From JBBRBB01 sp038206235 (GTDB lineage Bacteria > Bacteroidota > Bacteroidia > Chitinophagales > Chitinophagaceae): DNA of 64,000 nucleotides. The DNA lies in assembly GCA_038206235.1 (NCBI GenBank), contig JBBRBB010000015.1:38792-102791 (forward strand), in the 5' to 3' direction. The notes below the pieces were generated by a model that worked only from the letters and a program-made list of their open reading frames with translations, had not been told where the DNA came from and did not search any database. The translations under genes and the position numbers were made by a program. Below are positions 51,750-61,564 of this stretch, piece by piece (the first letter of the stretch is position 1; each line of letters begins with the position of its first letter).

Positions 51750-53366
51750 ATGAACAGAAGAAGCTTTCTTAAAAATAGTTCTCTTGCAGGTTTTTCAATA
51801 CCGTTTGTTGCGGCAAGTGTTACAGATTTACAACAAGCGCAAAGCTTATCAGCACAAAAAGAAAAGAGATTCAATGATATTGATTTAATGGAAATAACGA
51901 TAGATGAATTGCAGCAAAAAATGCAGGGTGGTGGGCTTACATCAAAACAAATTGCGCAATGGTATTTAAACAGGATTGAAGAAGTAGATAAGAAAGGACC
52001 CAAATTAAATTCGATAATAGAATTAAATCCTGATGCAACAGCAATCGCTGAAAACATGGACGATGAACGCAGAAACAATAAAGTTCGCGGGCCATTGCAT
52101 GGCATACCTGTATTAATAAAAGATAATATTGATACGGCTGATAAAATGATGACCACCGCGGGTTCTCTTGCGCTTGAGGGAAACATAGCTTCTAAAGATG
52201 CTTTCATTGTAAAGCAATTGCGTGAAGCAGGGGCTGTGATTTTAGGAAAAACAAACCTGAGTGAATTTGCAAATTTCCGTTCAACGCACTCTGCAAGCGG
52301 ATGGAGCAGCAGAGGCGGGCAAACAAAATGCCCTTATATATTAAATCGCAATCCTTCCGGTTCCAGTTCCGGCTCAGGATGCGCAGTGGCTGCAAATCTT
52401 TGTGTTGTTGCTGTGGGTACAGAGACCGATGGCTCTGTGGTAAGCCCGGCTTCTATTAATTGTCTTGTTGGCATTAAGCCCACTGTAGGTTTGCTAAGCC
52501 GCTCAGGCATTATTCCTATTTCTGCAACACAGGATTCAGCAGGACCAATGACACGTACTGTAAAAGACGCAGCCATTCTTTTGGGGGTGCTTGCAGGTGC
52601 CGATGAAAATGATGCAGCCACTAAACAAAGTTTAAAAAAAGCGGAAAAAGATTATACGAAGTTTTTAAATGAAGATGGTTTAAAAGGAAAACGTCTTGGC
52701 ATTGAAAAGTCTTTTTTTAAAGGCAATCCTGATGTAGTTGCGTTGTTAAATAAAACTATTGAATTGCTGAAACAAAAAGGGGCTGTTATTGTTGAAGTTG
52801 AACTGTTGAAATCAACAAATGAATTAAACGCTTCAGAGTTTACTGTACTTCAATATGAGTTTAAAGATGGATTGAATAAATATCTCGCTGCTGCCAATTC
52901 AAAAGTAAAATCATTAAAAGAGGTGATAGCATTTAATAAGGAAAATGAAACTGATGTAATGCCTTTTTTTAAGCAGGAGATTTTAATAAGCTCCGAAGAA
53001 AAAAAGGGTTTGGATAGTAAAGAATATAAAGATGCTTTAGCAAAATCCCTTAGTGCGAGAAAGATTATAGATGATACGATGCATCAGCATAGCCTCGATG
53101 CTATTTGCGGTACAACCAGTGGTCTTAGCTGGTGTATTGACATTATAAATGGCGATTACGATACAGGTTTTTCTTTCTCTTCACCCGCGGCAATGGCAGG
53201 CTACCCGCATATTACTGTTCCAATGGGTTTTGTTCATGAATTGCCTATGGGTTTTTCGTTTATTGCATCTGCATACAGTGAGCCTGAGTTATTTGAAATG
53301 GCTTATGCATTTGAGCAGGCAACGAAAATGAGAAAGGCGCCTAAATTTATAAATGATGTTATATGA
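51750..53366 (+). CDS. Amidase signature family protein with Tat-type signal
   Basis: A 538-aa hydrolase. The N-terminus MNRRSFLKNSSLAGFSIPFV is a twin-arginine signal. The amidase signature contains PVLIKDNIDTADKM (catalytic Lys, about residue 124), GSSSGSGCAVAANLC and GTETDGSVVSPAS (cis-Ser and nucleophile Ser), GIKPTVGLLSRSG. It would hydrolyse amides in the periplasm after folding in the cytoplasm. Substrate unknown. Confidence 0.9.
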   Translation: MNRRSFLKNSSLAGFSIPFVAASVTDLQQAQSLSAQKEKRFNDIDLMEITIDELQQKMQGGGLTSKQIAQWYLNRIEEVDKKGPKLNSIIELNPDATAIAENMDDERRNNKVRGPLHGIPVLIKDNIDTADKMMTTAGSLALEGNIASKDAFIVKQLREAGAVILGKTNLSEFANFRSTHSASGWSSRGGQTKCPYILNRNPSGSSSGSGCAVAANLCVVAVGTETDGSVVSPASINCLVGIKPTVGLLSRSGIIPISATQDSAGPMTRTVKDAAILLGVLAGADENDAATKQSLKKAEKDYTKFLNEDGLKGKRLGIEKSFFKGNPDVVALLNKTIELLKQKGAVIVEVELLKSTNELNASEFTVLQYEFKDGLNKYLAAANSKVKSLKEVIAFNKENETDVMPFFKQEILISSEEKKGLDSKEYKDALAKSLSARKIIDDTMHQHSLDAICGTTSGLSWCIDIINGDYDTGFSFSSPAAMAGYPHITVPMGFVHELPMGFSFIASAYSEPELFEMAYAFEQATKMRKAPKFINDVI

Positions 53367-53519
53367 ATACAAGTTCCTATATTTTGAGAGACTTTTTTCC
53401 GCGGTTGAATATTTTTTTTCATTGAAAATTGAGCATTGAAACATTGAACAAGTTGCATCTTTGGAAAATATAAGATTGCATTTTCAATCTTAAAATGATT
53501 CACATCATTTCAAATTAAA

Positions 53520-54761
53520 TTATGAGGTGATTAGCATCTCTGCTGTTTGCTCTTCCACTTGTTTTAGCGCTGCCTTTTTGTAAATTATTTTTCTTCCTGT
53601 CAACAAAATTATAAATGCACATAAAGAGCAGCAAAACATGATAGCAGTCATAGGCAATGCTGTATTATTACTTAATACACTCACCGCTGCAGAAGTAATT
53701 GTTCCTATACCCATTTGCAATGTACCCATAAGAGCCGAAGCTGAACCTGCATTCTTTGTGAATGGAGCTAATGATAATGCTGAAGAATTTGGAAAAGTAA
53801 ATCCCTGACAGCTTAGAAAAATAAAAATGAATGCAGTTATGCTATACACATTCAGTATGCCGAGTATGGTTCCTATGCAGAGTGTAAGTCCGGTGCATGA
53901 TTGACACAGCAATGCAATCCTGATTATCTGCTCACTTTTAAATCGCCGTAATAAAACTGTATTTAATTGGCTTGCTGTAATAAGGCCAATTGCTATTAAA
54001 GCGAATATGAATCCATATTGTTGGCCGGTTACTTTGTATAATTCCATAAACACATACGGAGAACCGGAGATATAAGCATATAAGCCTGCTGCTGCAAAAG
54101 AACCCGTTAAGGAGTATGTGTAAAATTGCGGCTCTTTTAAAACGAGTAAAAAGTTGTTGATGATTGCCCGCGGTTTTAATGATAAACCCATATCAGGTTT
54201 TCTGCCTTTTGGCAAAGCAAAATGCATAGCGATAAGTATGAAGGCTGCTAAAACAGCGAGCACTATAAAAATATATTTCCATCCAAAATGAGTTGCAATA
54301 AATCCTCCGGATGTGGGTGCGATGATAGGCGACACTCCAATCACCAGCATCAGCAATGAAAATATTTTTGCATTTTCTTCAACCGGAAAAATATCCCGTA
54401 CCAATGCTCTTGAAGCCACCATGCCTGCGCATCCGCCCAATGCCTGTATCAACCGCAAGGCTATTAATTCATTTACTGTGTTTACCATTGAGCAGCCAAG
54501 AGAAGCGAGTAAGTATAAACTAATGCCAACATATAGTGGGTGCTTGCGACCAAAGCGGTCGAGCAAAGGCCCATAAATCAATTGCCCGAATGCGATGCCA
54601 ATAAAAAAGCTCGACAAAGAGAGTGATACATGTGCAACAGTAGTATGCAGGTCAGCAGCTATTCCGGGAAACCCGGGTAAATACATGTCAATGGAAAAAG
54701 GGCCGATGGCAGAAAGCAATCCTAATATCAATATTAAAAAAAATTTATTTTCCCCTTTCAT
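53520..54761 (-). CDS. Bcr/CflA family multidrug efflux MFS transporter
   Basis: A 413-aa inner-membrane protein with about 12 hydrophobic helices. Family marks: LSAIGPFSIDMYLPGFPGIA at the start, YGPLLDRFGRKHPLY loop, ALGGCAGMVASRALVRDIF and IGVSPIIAPTSGGFI. It exports drugs or small molecules by proton antiport. Possible substrates include bicyclomycin-like compounds, chloramphenicol or purines by family. Single gene. Confidence 0.9.
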   Translation of the reverse strand: MKGENKFFLILILGLLSAIGPFSIDMYLPGFPGIAADLHTTVAHVSLSLSSFFIGIAFGQLIYGPLLDRFGRKHPLYVGISLYLLASLGCSMVNTVNELIALRLIQALGGCAGMVASRALVRDIFPVEENAKIFSLLMLVIGVSPIIAPTSGGFIATHFGWKYIFIVLAVLAAFILIAMHFALPKGRKPDMGLSLKPRAIINNFLLVLKEPQFYTYSLTGSFAAAGLYAYISGSPYVFMELYKVTGQQYGFIFALIAIGLITASQLNTVLLRRFKSEQIIRIALLCQSCTGLTLCIGTILGILNVYSITAFIFIFLSCQGFTFPNSSALSLAPFTKNAGSASALMGTLQMGIGTITSAAVSVLSNNTALPMTAIMFCCSLCAFIILLTGRKIIYKKAALKQVEEQTAEMLITS

Positions 54762-54797
54762 TATACATCGAAGGTAAGAACCATGCCAGCAATAAAA

Positions 54798-54876
54798 TCG
54801 TTTTTCGTTTCTCGTTTCTTGTTTCTCGTTTTTCGTTTCTCGCCTGCACCGGCAAAGGTGGGGTTTCTCGTTTTCT
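54798..54876. repeat. Heptamer run plus GC-rich core, intergenic
   Basis: Seven consecutive 7-mers of TCGTTTC/TCGTTTT/TTGTTTC type, then a GC-rich core (cgcctgcaccgg, aaaggtgggg), then TTTCTCGTTTTC. Reverse complement and arrangement match the element inside gltX at 18548-18602. The gap to 54976 holds nothing else recognised. Confidence 0.7.
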
Positions 54877-54976
54877 ATTTTATTATCATTTGAAAAAATG
54901 TTTTTGAAGCAATGGGATTGAAGTTGCTCTGAGTATCTTTTCAGAGAAGAATTCGATTCATATATTCATCGCGTTG

Positions 54977-55314
54977 CTATGAAGAAGAAGCACGCTGTAA
55001 AAATTCCGGCATCACCATATCAACTAAATCGTAATGCGCAGAGCGCTCATCATAATGCGTTAATAGTTTTCCTGCTTCGGGGTGAATAAATGCTTTTGTA
55101 TAATCATCTCCTGCAAATGCAACAACCGCATCTATATTTTCAAAATAAGTTATGGTAACAAACGCTGTTTCAGCTTCGTGATTTCTGCGCAATAGCTGTG
55201 CACCTTTATAGCCCTCCCTCTGCCGATTCCGGGCAGCACATCTTTTCTTAACATCGTTTCATAAGCATCAGCGTTTTCAAGCGTGGTGAAGCCGTGCCAT
55301 ATTCTGCATATCAT
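54977..55314 (-). pseudogene. Antibiotic biosynthesis monooxygenase-like protein, frameshifted
   Basis: The downstream frame reads GYKGAQLLRRNHEAETAFVT then ITYFENIDAVVAFAG and YDLVDMVMPEF. The upstream frame from the ATG at 55314 reads MICRIWHGFTTLENADAYET and MLRKDVLPGIG. Both are one ABM-family (ferredoxin-like alpha/beta) protein of about 111 aa; the frames meet at agagggaggg (about 55220). The shift is 1 or 2 bases in this G-rich tract. It may be a real mutation or an error. Confidence 0.75.
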
Positions 55315-55383
55315 AAGTTGTGAAGTTTTACTGTATAAAAATAAATTGATGAATAAAATAGTTCATGCACATTATTTATATTA

Positions 55384-57345
55384 TCACTCAATCCCTTCAA
55401 ACTTCCTTCCCGCAGTTATCCCTTTCCAGTTATCTGTTCTGAAAGGTGCAGCAGGTAAACCTTCCTTATTATATAAATCTAATGCGCCGGGATTGCTTGC
55501 CCAGGCGTATCTTACAGCAACAGGATTTTTTACTTCATCACTATAAACAAGAACGGTATTCTTTCTTACAAACGCTTTGGCCCAATGAAAAACGCTGTCA
55601 TTTCCTGCAATAGAAAACCCTCTTACATATTCATATTTATCCTTCGTGATTAAAGTATCGAATGTGTTTTTAAAAAAGATAACAATGGTGTCGTTGTTGA
55701 TTTGTGTATGGTCATATATTGGGCTTAGGTTTACGGTATCTCTGTTGTAAGCAGCCTTCAATGCAGCAATGCCTAAGCGTTTGCCAACATCCATTTTATT
55801 TTTTGGATGAATATCATAAGCCTCGCCAATATCAATAGCAACAGCCATTCCGGTGTTTGGCAATGCAAGTGCTAAAGTCTGTGCTTCACGCAACTCAGCC
55901 CATTCACTTTGTTCAGGCATTATAGCTTCCTGGTAGTAATTTGCAAGCTGAACAAACAAGAAAGGAAAATCACCCTGGTTAAATTGTTTGCGCCAATCTT
56001 TTATGAATGCAGGAAATAATTTCTTGTATTCTTCTGCTCTGCCTGCATTGCTTTCTCCCTGGTACCAGATGGCACCTTTGATTGAAAGCTGTGTTAACGG
56101 GGCAATGCAGCCATTATATAAAATTGATGGTGAACCAAATAAATTCGCATTGGCAACAGTCGGCTTTACAAATTTTGAAGCATCTATTTTTACACCTGGT
56201 TTATATTTCCAATTGCCTGCCCAATTCCAATTCCAAAACATATTGTACATACCGCCCTTGTTTCCGGCATCAAAGACCCGCACAACAAGAACATTATTCT
56301 TTGCTTTTAAGATGAAATCACTGACATTGTAATTATTGTAATTAAGATTGCCAAAACCTTCACCAATCTTATATCCGTTTACCCATGCAATATTATAATC
56401 ATCCACCTGCCCTAAGGCAACCTGTAAATCTTTGCCATTATAATTTGCGGGCAGATCAAATGTGCGTCTAAACCAAATGGAGCCATCATAAGCTGCAAGT
56501 CCATTATCTTCCCAATAGCCGGGCAGAGTAATCGTTTTCCAATCTGATGTATCGGTTTCGGGTTTATACCATTGTTGTTCAAGCCCCGGATCATTTTTAA
56601 AATAATATTTCTTTTCCCAATCGGGTTTCATTTTTTCAAACTCATCAGTGAATTGCTTCATACTTTTTTTTGAAGCTAAGTATGTATTGTAGTAATTATT
56701 AAACTGTGGGAATTGGTGTATGGCTTCATTGCTCATCCATGTTTCAACAGATGTGGCGCCAAGGTTATCACTGATTAAACCAATTGGAACATGAAGCTTC
56801 TCCTGTAAATATCTTCCGAAGAAAAAAGCAACTGCAGAAAAACCCTGAATGGTTTCTACTGATGCAACTTCCCATTCGCCACTGCTGAGTGTATCATGCG
56901 GAACATAATCTGTTGCAAGTCCCGCCGTAAATATTCTAATGTTTGAATTGTTATCTTTTACAGAATCGGCTTCCTTCTGTGCAAGCTCACTTACATGAAA
57001 CTGCATATTGCTCTGACCGCCGCAAACCCACACATCACCGAATAAAATATTGTTTAATGTGATTGTGTTGTTGCCTGTTATTGTTATCGTGAAAGGGCCA
57101 CCCGAAGGCTGCACAGGAAGAATAATTTTCCATTTGCCATTGGTGCCAGGTTTGGTTTTATAAGATTGATTGTTGAATTGCAAAGAAACATTTTCATTTT
57201 TATCAGCCCAGCCCCAGATGGTGCAAAATTTATCTCTTTGCAGCACCATGTTGCTTTGAAATAAATTCGGAAGTTTTATGTTGGCTTTTGCGGAATAAAA
57301 GAAGATGAGACAAAAAAGAAAAACAAGGTTACGTAATGATTTCAT
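55384..57345 (-). CDS. Sialate O-acetylesterase family protein
   Basis: A 653-aa secreted protein from the Met at 57345. Signal peptide LVFLFCLIFFYSAKA. The SGNH-type nucleophile motif is VWVCGGQSNMQFHV (Ser about 113), then GLISDNLGATSVETWMS and IWYQGESNAGRAEEYK (block III). The inserted beta domain (residues about 280-400, WFRRTFDLPANYNGKDLQVA) is usual for this family. It removes O-acetyl groups from sialic acid or similar sugars. It follows the GH31 gene by a few bases in one operon, indicating joint glycan breakdown. Confidence 0.88.
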   Translation of the reverse strand: MKSLRNLVFLFCLIFFYSAKANIKLPNLFQSNMVLQRDKFCTIWGWADKNENVSLQFNNQSYKTKPGTNGKWKIILPVQPSGGPFTITITGNNTITLNNILFGDVWVCGGQSNMQFHVSELAQKEADSVKDNNSNIRIFTAGLATDYVPHDTLSSGEWEVASVETIQGFSAVAFFFGRYLQEKLHVPIGLISDNLGATSVETWMSNEAIHQFPQFNNYYNTYLASKKSMKQFTDEFEKMKPDWEKKYYFKNDPGLEQQWYKPETDTSDWKTITLPGYWEDNGLAAYDGSIWFRRTFDLPANYNGKDLQVALGQVDDYNIAWVNGYKIGEGFGNLNYNNYNVSDFILKAKNNVLVVRVFDAGNKGGMYNMFWNWNWAGNWKYKPGVKIDASKFVKPTVANANLFGSPSILYNGCIAPLTQLSIKGAIWYQGESNAGRAEEYKKLFPAFIKDWRKQFNQGDFPFLFVQLANYYQEAIMPEQSEWAELREAQTLALALPNTGMAVAIDIGEAYDIHPKNKMDVGKRLGIAALKAAYNRDTVNLSPIYDHTQINNDTIVIFFKNTFDTLITKDKYEYVRGFSIAGNDSVFHWAKAFVRKNTVLVYSDEVKNPVAVRYAWASNPGALDLYNKEGLPAAPFRTDNWKGITAGRKFEGIE

Positions 57346-57365
57346 AGCTATTGTTTTTTGAATAA

Positions 57366-57394
57366 ATCTCACAGGTCTTAAAGACCTGTGAGGT
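57366..57394. repeat. ACCTCACAGG palindrome at GH31 stop
   Basis: Arms ATCTCACAGGTCTT and AAGACCTGTGAGGT with one mismatch and a 1-nt centre. The GH31 stop codon (57378-57380) is inside the palindrome and codons for LTGL lie in its arm. Confidence 0.85.
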
Positions 57395-59966
57395 TTACTG
57401 TAAATGTTTTTGTTTGATTAATATTTGCCAAACCTGACTTACATTTAATCATGCCATCAGGCAAATTAATAAATCCTTCATCACGTTTATTGAAGACCTC
57501 CATTGAAGTTACTGCAGATAATTTCTTTCCATTTACTTCAATTGATTTCGCAGGCTTATCACTTACAATTTCAATAATATTATTTCGTGTTGCAACGGGT
57601 TTATACCTCACAGGTTTTAAAAACCTGTGAGGTCTGCTGTTCCCTGTTGTAAGCGGCTGATAAGTGCCTTGTGTTTTTCCTATCTTTATTTCAACTCTAT
57701 TATTTTTTCTTTGTTGTGCGATATTTGTTGTTGCATATTCTCCATTCAAATAATCAATCGTTTCGCCATCATCTTCATAAAGAGTAAATGAAGTTTCATT
57801 GTCTGATGGAAATATTCTAACAATAAGTTCATCATGCTTTGTATTATCTGCTCTTTTTCCCAAAGCATTTTGCGTGTTCTCATCAACATACATCATCGGA
57901 ATAATTGCACCCTCTTTTGCAAAGAGCGGAAGCTTGAAAATATTATCACGGAAATAAGGCACATCAACATATTCATCTTTGCTTTCTGTTTTGTTTAAAT
58001 CCTGCCAGTTATACCATGTTCCTTTTGGAAGATAAACTTTTCTTTTCATTCCATTATAAGTATCAGGCACCGTGCCCAGCATATATTCACCAATCATCAT
58101 TTGGTTACCCATATCTTTCACTGCACTGTCTGTTTGATAATAATATAACAAAGGTGCATACACAACTTCACCTGTTTTATATGCGTTGTATGCAAGCGAA
58201 TAGTAGTAGGGTAATAATTGATAACGCTGTCTTGTAGCAAACAAATTACTTTGTATATCTCCCATTCTATCCGGTGTAGCTTCATCGCCGGGCACATTTA
58301 GCGGATTGAAATTATGCGGCCATATTGGTTGGTCGTACAAGCAACTGTATGCATACCAGCGTGTGTAGAATGCGCCGGTATCAACACCAAAATCAGGGCG
58401 GTGATAAAAACCACCGGCGCATGTGCCATAATAAAAAACGCCGGTTAATGTAAGATTAGCAAGGTTTGCACCTGTTGCAACCATGTTACCAATTTTTAGC
58501 ATAGGGTCACCATTCCATAATGTAGCCCCGTACCGCTGCATACCCGGTGCACCTGTGCGGCACATCATGAAAGGCCGCATTTGCACATTATATTTTTTGT
58601 AACCATCATAAATGCTTTTCTCCCATAAAAAGGCATACATATTATTTACCTGTCTGTGTGTGCCGCGGTAATATTTTGCCCGGGGTTGAAAAAGCTCAGG
58701 CTCACCTAAATCAAGCCAATTGCCCACCAAGCCCATGTTTATCAACTTTAAAATTTTATTCTTAAAAACATATTCAGCGGCCTGCGGATTGGTATAATCA
58801 AACATGCCGCCGCCGGTTGGTCCGCTAAACCACATTGGCTTCTGAAAAATATATCCTGTTGTTTCTGATGAATCTTTTACAAGCACATTATTTTTTTCAT
58901 ACTCATCGAATTCCGGTAAATGCCTTGCTATATAAGGCTCCTGTATCACCATTGTGCCGATGCCTTCTGCTTTTAATTTAGCAAGTTCTTTTGCAGGCTC
59001 AGGAAAATTTTTCTCATTCCATGCAAGCCTGCCCATATACACTTTTTCAAACAGGGGCATCGTATCATTTCTTTCTTTATAAAAATCTGCGCCGAACCAT
59101 TGCAGATCAAACACAAAACCATCAATTGGAAATTTGTGAATACGCAGCGTTCGCAATTTATCTTCCATTTCTGCCCAATTATCAAAACCAAATTCTGATA
59201 CCCAAAGCCCAAACATTTTTTTTGGCGGCATTAATGGATGACCAATTAGTTCGATGTAACTTTTATGTAATGAGCGAATGTTTTGTCCGGCAAAAAAATA
59301 AAAATTAATAGCTGTGTCTTTTACTTCATCAAGCCAGTAATCGTTGTGCGTTAAATCAAATTTTTGTTTGAGGAAGTTATCAACAAATACTGCATAATTT
59401 TTATATAATGCATTTTCTACTGCATACATAATGGGCATTTGAATGTTTGGTCCGCCACCGCCATTGAAACTCATCATGCGGTTGCCGTATTCATCACCCT
59501 CTTTTATTTTTCCTTTATAATTAATGGACGAATTGTTCTCTTTGAATTGCTCACCCAAGCCATAAAAAGCTGTTTGAGAAGTGGAACTGCCTTCTATTCC
59601 CTGCAAGCTATCGTTAGTAATGTATGGCTGAATGGTTGTAAGGCTTGTATTGTTTTTTGTTTTATCAATTACTTCAAAAGAAAGTGTTGCGTTGTCAACG
59701 ATGACTTTAATTAGAGATGTTTCCAAAATATTATTGCTCCACTTTGCGGATGATGAACCGCTATAATCTGTTTTGGCAATCATATCTGTAACGGGAATGG
59801 GTTGATTGTTTGGCTTGCCTGTTTTGTATTGAATATGCAATGTGCTATCGTCTAAAACTTCTATTGATAAAGTAAGATTGCTGTTGGTGAAGGATTGTTT
59901 TGGAATTTGGGCAAGTAAGGATGATGAAATAAAAAGTAAAACACACAACGTAAAATTTTTCTTCAT
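57378..59966 (-). CDS. Glycoside hydrolase family 31 (alpha-glucosidase/xylosidase type)
   Basis: An 862-aa secreted enzyme with signal LCVLLFISSSLLA. It has the GH31 N-terminal beta sandwich, then the catalytic barrel: DGFVFDLQWFGADFY, MFDYTNPQAAEY, the nucleophile region GNWLDLGEPELFQP and TRWYAYSCLYDQPIWPHNF. The C-terminal part has ARASIR-like beta domain features (YLPKGTWYNWQDLNK, LYEDDGETIDYL). It would release terminal alpha-linked sugars from oligosaccharides. Codons 778-788 and the last four residues are supplied by ACCTCACAGG palindromes. Operon with the sialate O-acetylesterase. Confidence 0.88.
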   Translation of the reverse strand: MKKNFTLCVLLFISSSLLAQIPKQSFTNSNLTLSIEVLDDSTLHIQYKTGKPNNQPIPVTDMIAKTDYSGSSSAKWSNNILETSLIKVIVDNATLSFEVIDKTKNNTSLTTIQPYITNDSLQGIEGSSTSQTAFYGLGEQFKENNSSINYKGKIKEGDEYGNRMMSFNGGGGPNIQMPIMYAVENALYKNYAVFVDNFLKQKFDLTHNDYWLDEVKDTAINFYFFAGQNIRSLHKSYIELIGHPLMPPKKMFGLWVSEFGFDNWAEMEDKLRTLRIHKFPIDGFVFDLQWFGADFYKERNDTMPLFEKVYMGRLAWNEKNFPEPAKELAKLKAEGIGTMVIQEPYIARHLPEFDEYEKNNVLVKDSSETTGYIFQKPMWFSGPTGGGMFDYTNPQAAEYVFKNKILKLINMGLVGNWLDLGEPELFQPRAKYYRGTHRQVNNMYAFLWEKSIYDGYKKYNVQMRPFMMCRTGAPGMQRYGATLWNGDPMLKIGNMVATGANLANLTLTGVFYYGTCAGGFYHRPDFGVDTGAFYTRWYAYSCLYDQPIWPHNFNPLNVPGDEATPDRMGDIQSNLFATRQRYQLLPYYYSLAYNAYKTGEVVYAPLLYYYQTDSAVKDMGNQMMIGEYMLGTVPDTYNGMKRKVYLPKGTWYNWQDLNKTESKDEYVDVPYFRDNIFKLPLFAKEGAIIPMMYVDENTQNALGKRADNTKHDELIVRIFPSDNETSFTLYEDDGETIDYLNGEYATTNIAQQRKNNRVEIKIGKTQGTYQPLTTGNSRPHRFLKPVRYKPVATRNNIIEIVSDKPAKSIEVNGKKLSAVTSMEVFNKRDEGFINLPDGMIKCKSGLANINQTKTFTVNLTGL
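57605..57633. repeat. ACCTCACAGG palindrome inside GH31
   Basis: A perfect palindrome, arms ACCTCACAGGTTTT and AAAACCTGTGAGGT with a 1-nt centre, followed by CTGCT as in the hutH copies. It encodes NSRPHRFLKPVRYKP-like residues in GH31 and keeps the frame. Confidence 0.9.
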
Positions 59967-60269
59967 GAGCTTATAAGATATAAATTCTGTAATTCTTTGT
60001 GAGCTTTAAATTTGGGTTGCATAAATATAGTAAAGGAAAAGTTTTGAGGAAGATAAAACAATTATTTAATTAACTGAAGAACATAAATGCCGCAGATTCT
60101 ATGCTACTCACAAAGCTATAAAGAGGAAACATTGCGAGGAAGGAAGTAGTATATAGAGTAATGGGAGTTTCATAAAAGCTTGCACATAACGCATAAAGAA
60201 TAAGTGAAGTATTTTTTTTGTTGTGTGCATGTGCTACTGAATTTGAAATTTGTTTTGCTTTGCTAACTT
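59967..60269. other. Intergenic region with one copy of a dispersed repeat
   Basis: 303 bp between minus-strand genes. 60050-60150 holds the first copy of a dispersed element (gaagataaaacaatt, aaatgccgcagattct, cacaaagctataaagaggaaacattgc). No other feature recognised. Confidence 0.55.
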
Positions 60270-61268
60270 TTATTTTTTACTCATGCGCTTGTACACTGAA
60301 ATTACATTGGGTTTATAAAAATTGGATAGAAACCATGAATCAAACGGTGAGGGCGATTTAAGTGCTGCATCATTTTGCGGCATTGTTCCGCTTTTGTAAT
60401 AAGCAGTTGCTGCTTCATTTACGCTTTGCATATACAGTTTCATCTGCTTAATATCGGTGACGGTTCCAAGAGGGCCATGTCCGGGAACCAATGTTTTTAC
60501 AGTGAGCTGTGCAATGCTGTCCAGATAAGTTTTCCATTTATCAGGATCGCCATCTCCCAACCAGGGTTGATTTTGTACGAACAATAAATCTCCTAAAAAA
60601 GCTATTTGCTCATCAGGAAGATATAGAAAGAGATCACTTTCTGTATGCCCTTCTCCATAAGTCAAAAGCTGGACAGTGCGTTTTGTTCCATGAACAATTA
60701 ACCGATCATTAAATGTGATGTCAGGCAATATTGTTTTTAAGGAATCATTCGATGTTACGAGGGCTTCAAAATATCCTTTCCACATGATATTTTCTTCCAA
60801 TTCATGAGGAGTTATAGCAGCGGTATTTTTATTTTTAATTTTTTCAAGTTGCTGCGGAGCCGATGTTTTATCATCTGCAATTTCTTCCGGTTGATATTTC
60901 GCAATGAGTTCACGGGTGTGTTCGGTACTTATAATACCCGCACCATCGAATACCTGGTTGCCACCAATATGGTCATTATGGTAGTGACTGTTTACAACAT
61001 ATTTTATTGGATGACCGGTGAGTTGCGAGGCAGCTTTTTTTAGATCTTCTGCCGCTTCTGGTGTCATGAACGGATCAAATATGAGGGTGGCATCACCCAA
61101 ATCAATAATACCGGCATTGCAAATACCATAACCCCCATTTATAGCAATGGCAGCATAAACACCGTCAGCAAGTTTTTGGATTGTAAAATGTTTGGACTGA
61201 AAAGTTTGCGCAGAGGAACAAAAAGAGGTGCTGAATAATAATGCTGTTAGAAGCAGAAGTTTTTTCAT
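60270..61268 (-). CDS. Secreted MBL-fold metallo-hydrolase
   Basis: A 332-aa protein with signal peptide LLLLTALLFSTSFCSSAQ. The metallo-beta-lactamase motif is VVNSHYHNDHIGGNQVF (residues about 91-107), with YGEGHTESDLFLYLP, FLGDLLFV and LVPGHGPLGTV completing the zinc ligands. The fold includes subclass B3-like lactamases and other hydrolases; the LADGVYAAI start resembles SoxH-type quinoprotein relays. Substrate unknown; antibiotic hydrolysis is not shown. Confidence 0.85.
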   Translation of the reverse strand: MKKLLLLTALLFSTSFCSSAQTFQSKHFTIQKLADGVYAAIAINGGYGICNAGIIDLGDATLIFDPFMTPEAAEDLKKAASQLTGHPIKYVVNSHYHNDHIGGNQVFDGAGIISTEHTRELIAKYQPEEIADDKTSAPQQLEKIKNKNTAAITPHELEENIMWKGYFEALVTSNDSLKTILPDITFNDRLIVHGTKRTVQLLTYGEGHTESDLFLYLPDEQIAFLGDLLFVQNQPWLGDGDPDKWKTYLDSIAQLTVKTLVPGHGPLGTVTDIKQMKLYMQSVNEAATAYYKSGTMPQNDAALKSPSPFDSWFLSNFYKPNVISVYKRMSKK

Positions 61269-61394
61269 TTTTTAGAAATTAAAGTTATAATAATCTGTTT
61301 TCGGTTTCAGCTTTCCCCGATGTCGGGGTAGCATTGCATACAATGTTATGGGTATTAGTGATTGCAGGGCATTTCGTGTTCTGCTTGCCGATAA

Positions 61395-61412
61395 TCCCGA
61401 TAGCTATCGGGA
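61395..61412. repeat. Perfect palindrome TCCCGATAGCTATCGGGA
   Basis: An 18-bp perfect palindrome. A second hairpin, CCCCGATGTCGGGG, lies about 80 bp before it. Related to the cores at 24615 and 28243; both precede the repeat at about 61430. Confidence 0.8.
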
Positions 61413-61429
61413 CCCATTTAATAATTTTT

Positions 61430-61530
61430 GTTGAAGATAAAAATAATTGTTTAATCAACTGCAGTACTTGAATGCCGACGTTATCTGCTAAACACAAACT
61501 TTTGGAGAAACATTGCAAAGAAGGAAGGTA
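61430..61530. repeat. Dispersed about 100-bp element, copy 2
   Basis: GTTGAAGATAAAAATAATTG, then GAATGCCGACG and acacaaacttttggagaaacattgcaaag. Matches 60050-60150, 62400-62460 and 62909-62995. Confidence 0.6.
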
Positions 61531-61564
61531 CATTCCGGGCAAGGAATATTAGTGGCAGTTTATT

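Noticed and set aside
61285..61542. 85-aa minus-strand ORF
   Set aside because: It runs through palindromes and a dispersed repeat; the translation is low-complexity and unlike any family.
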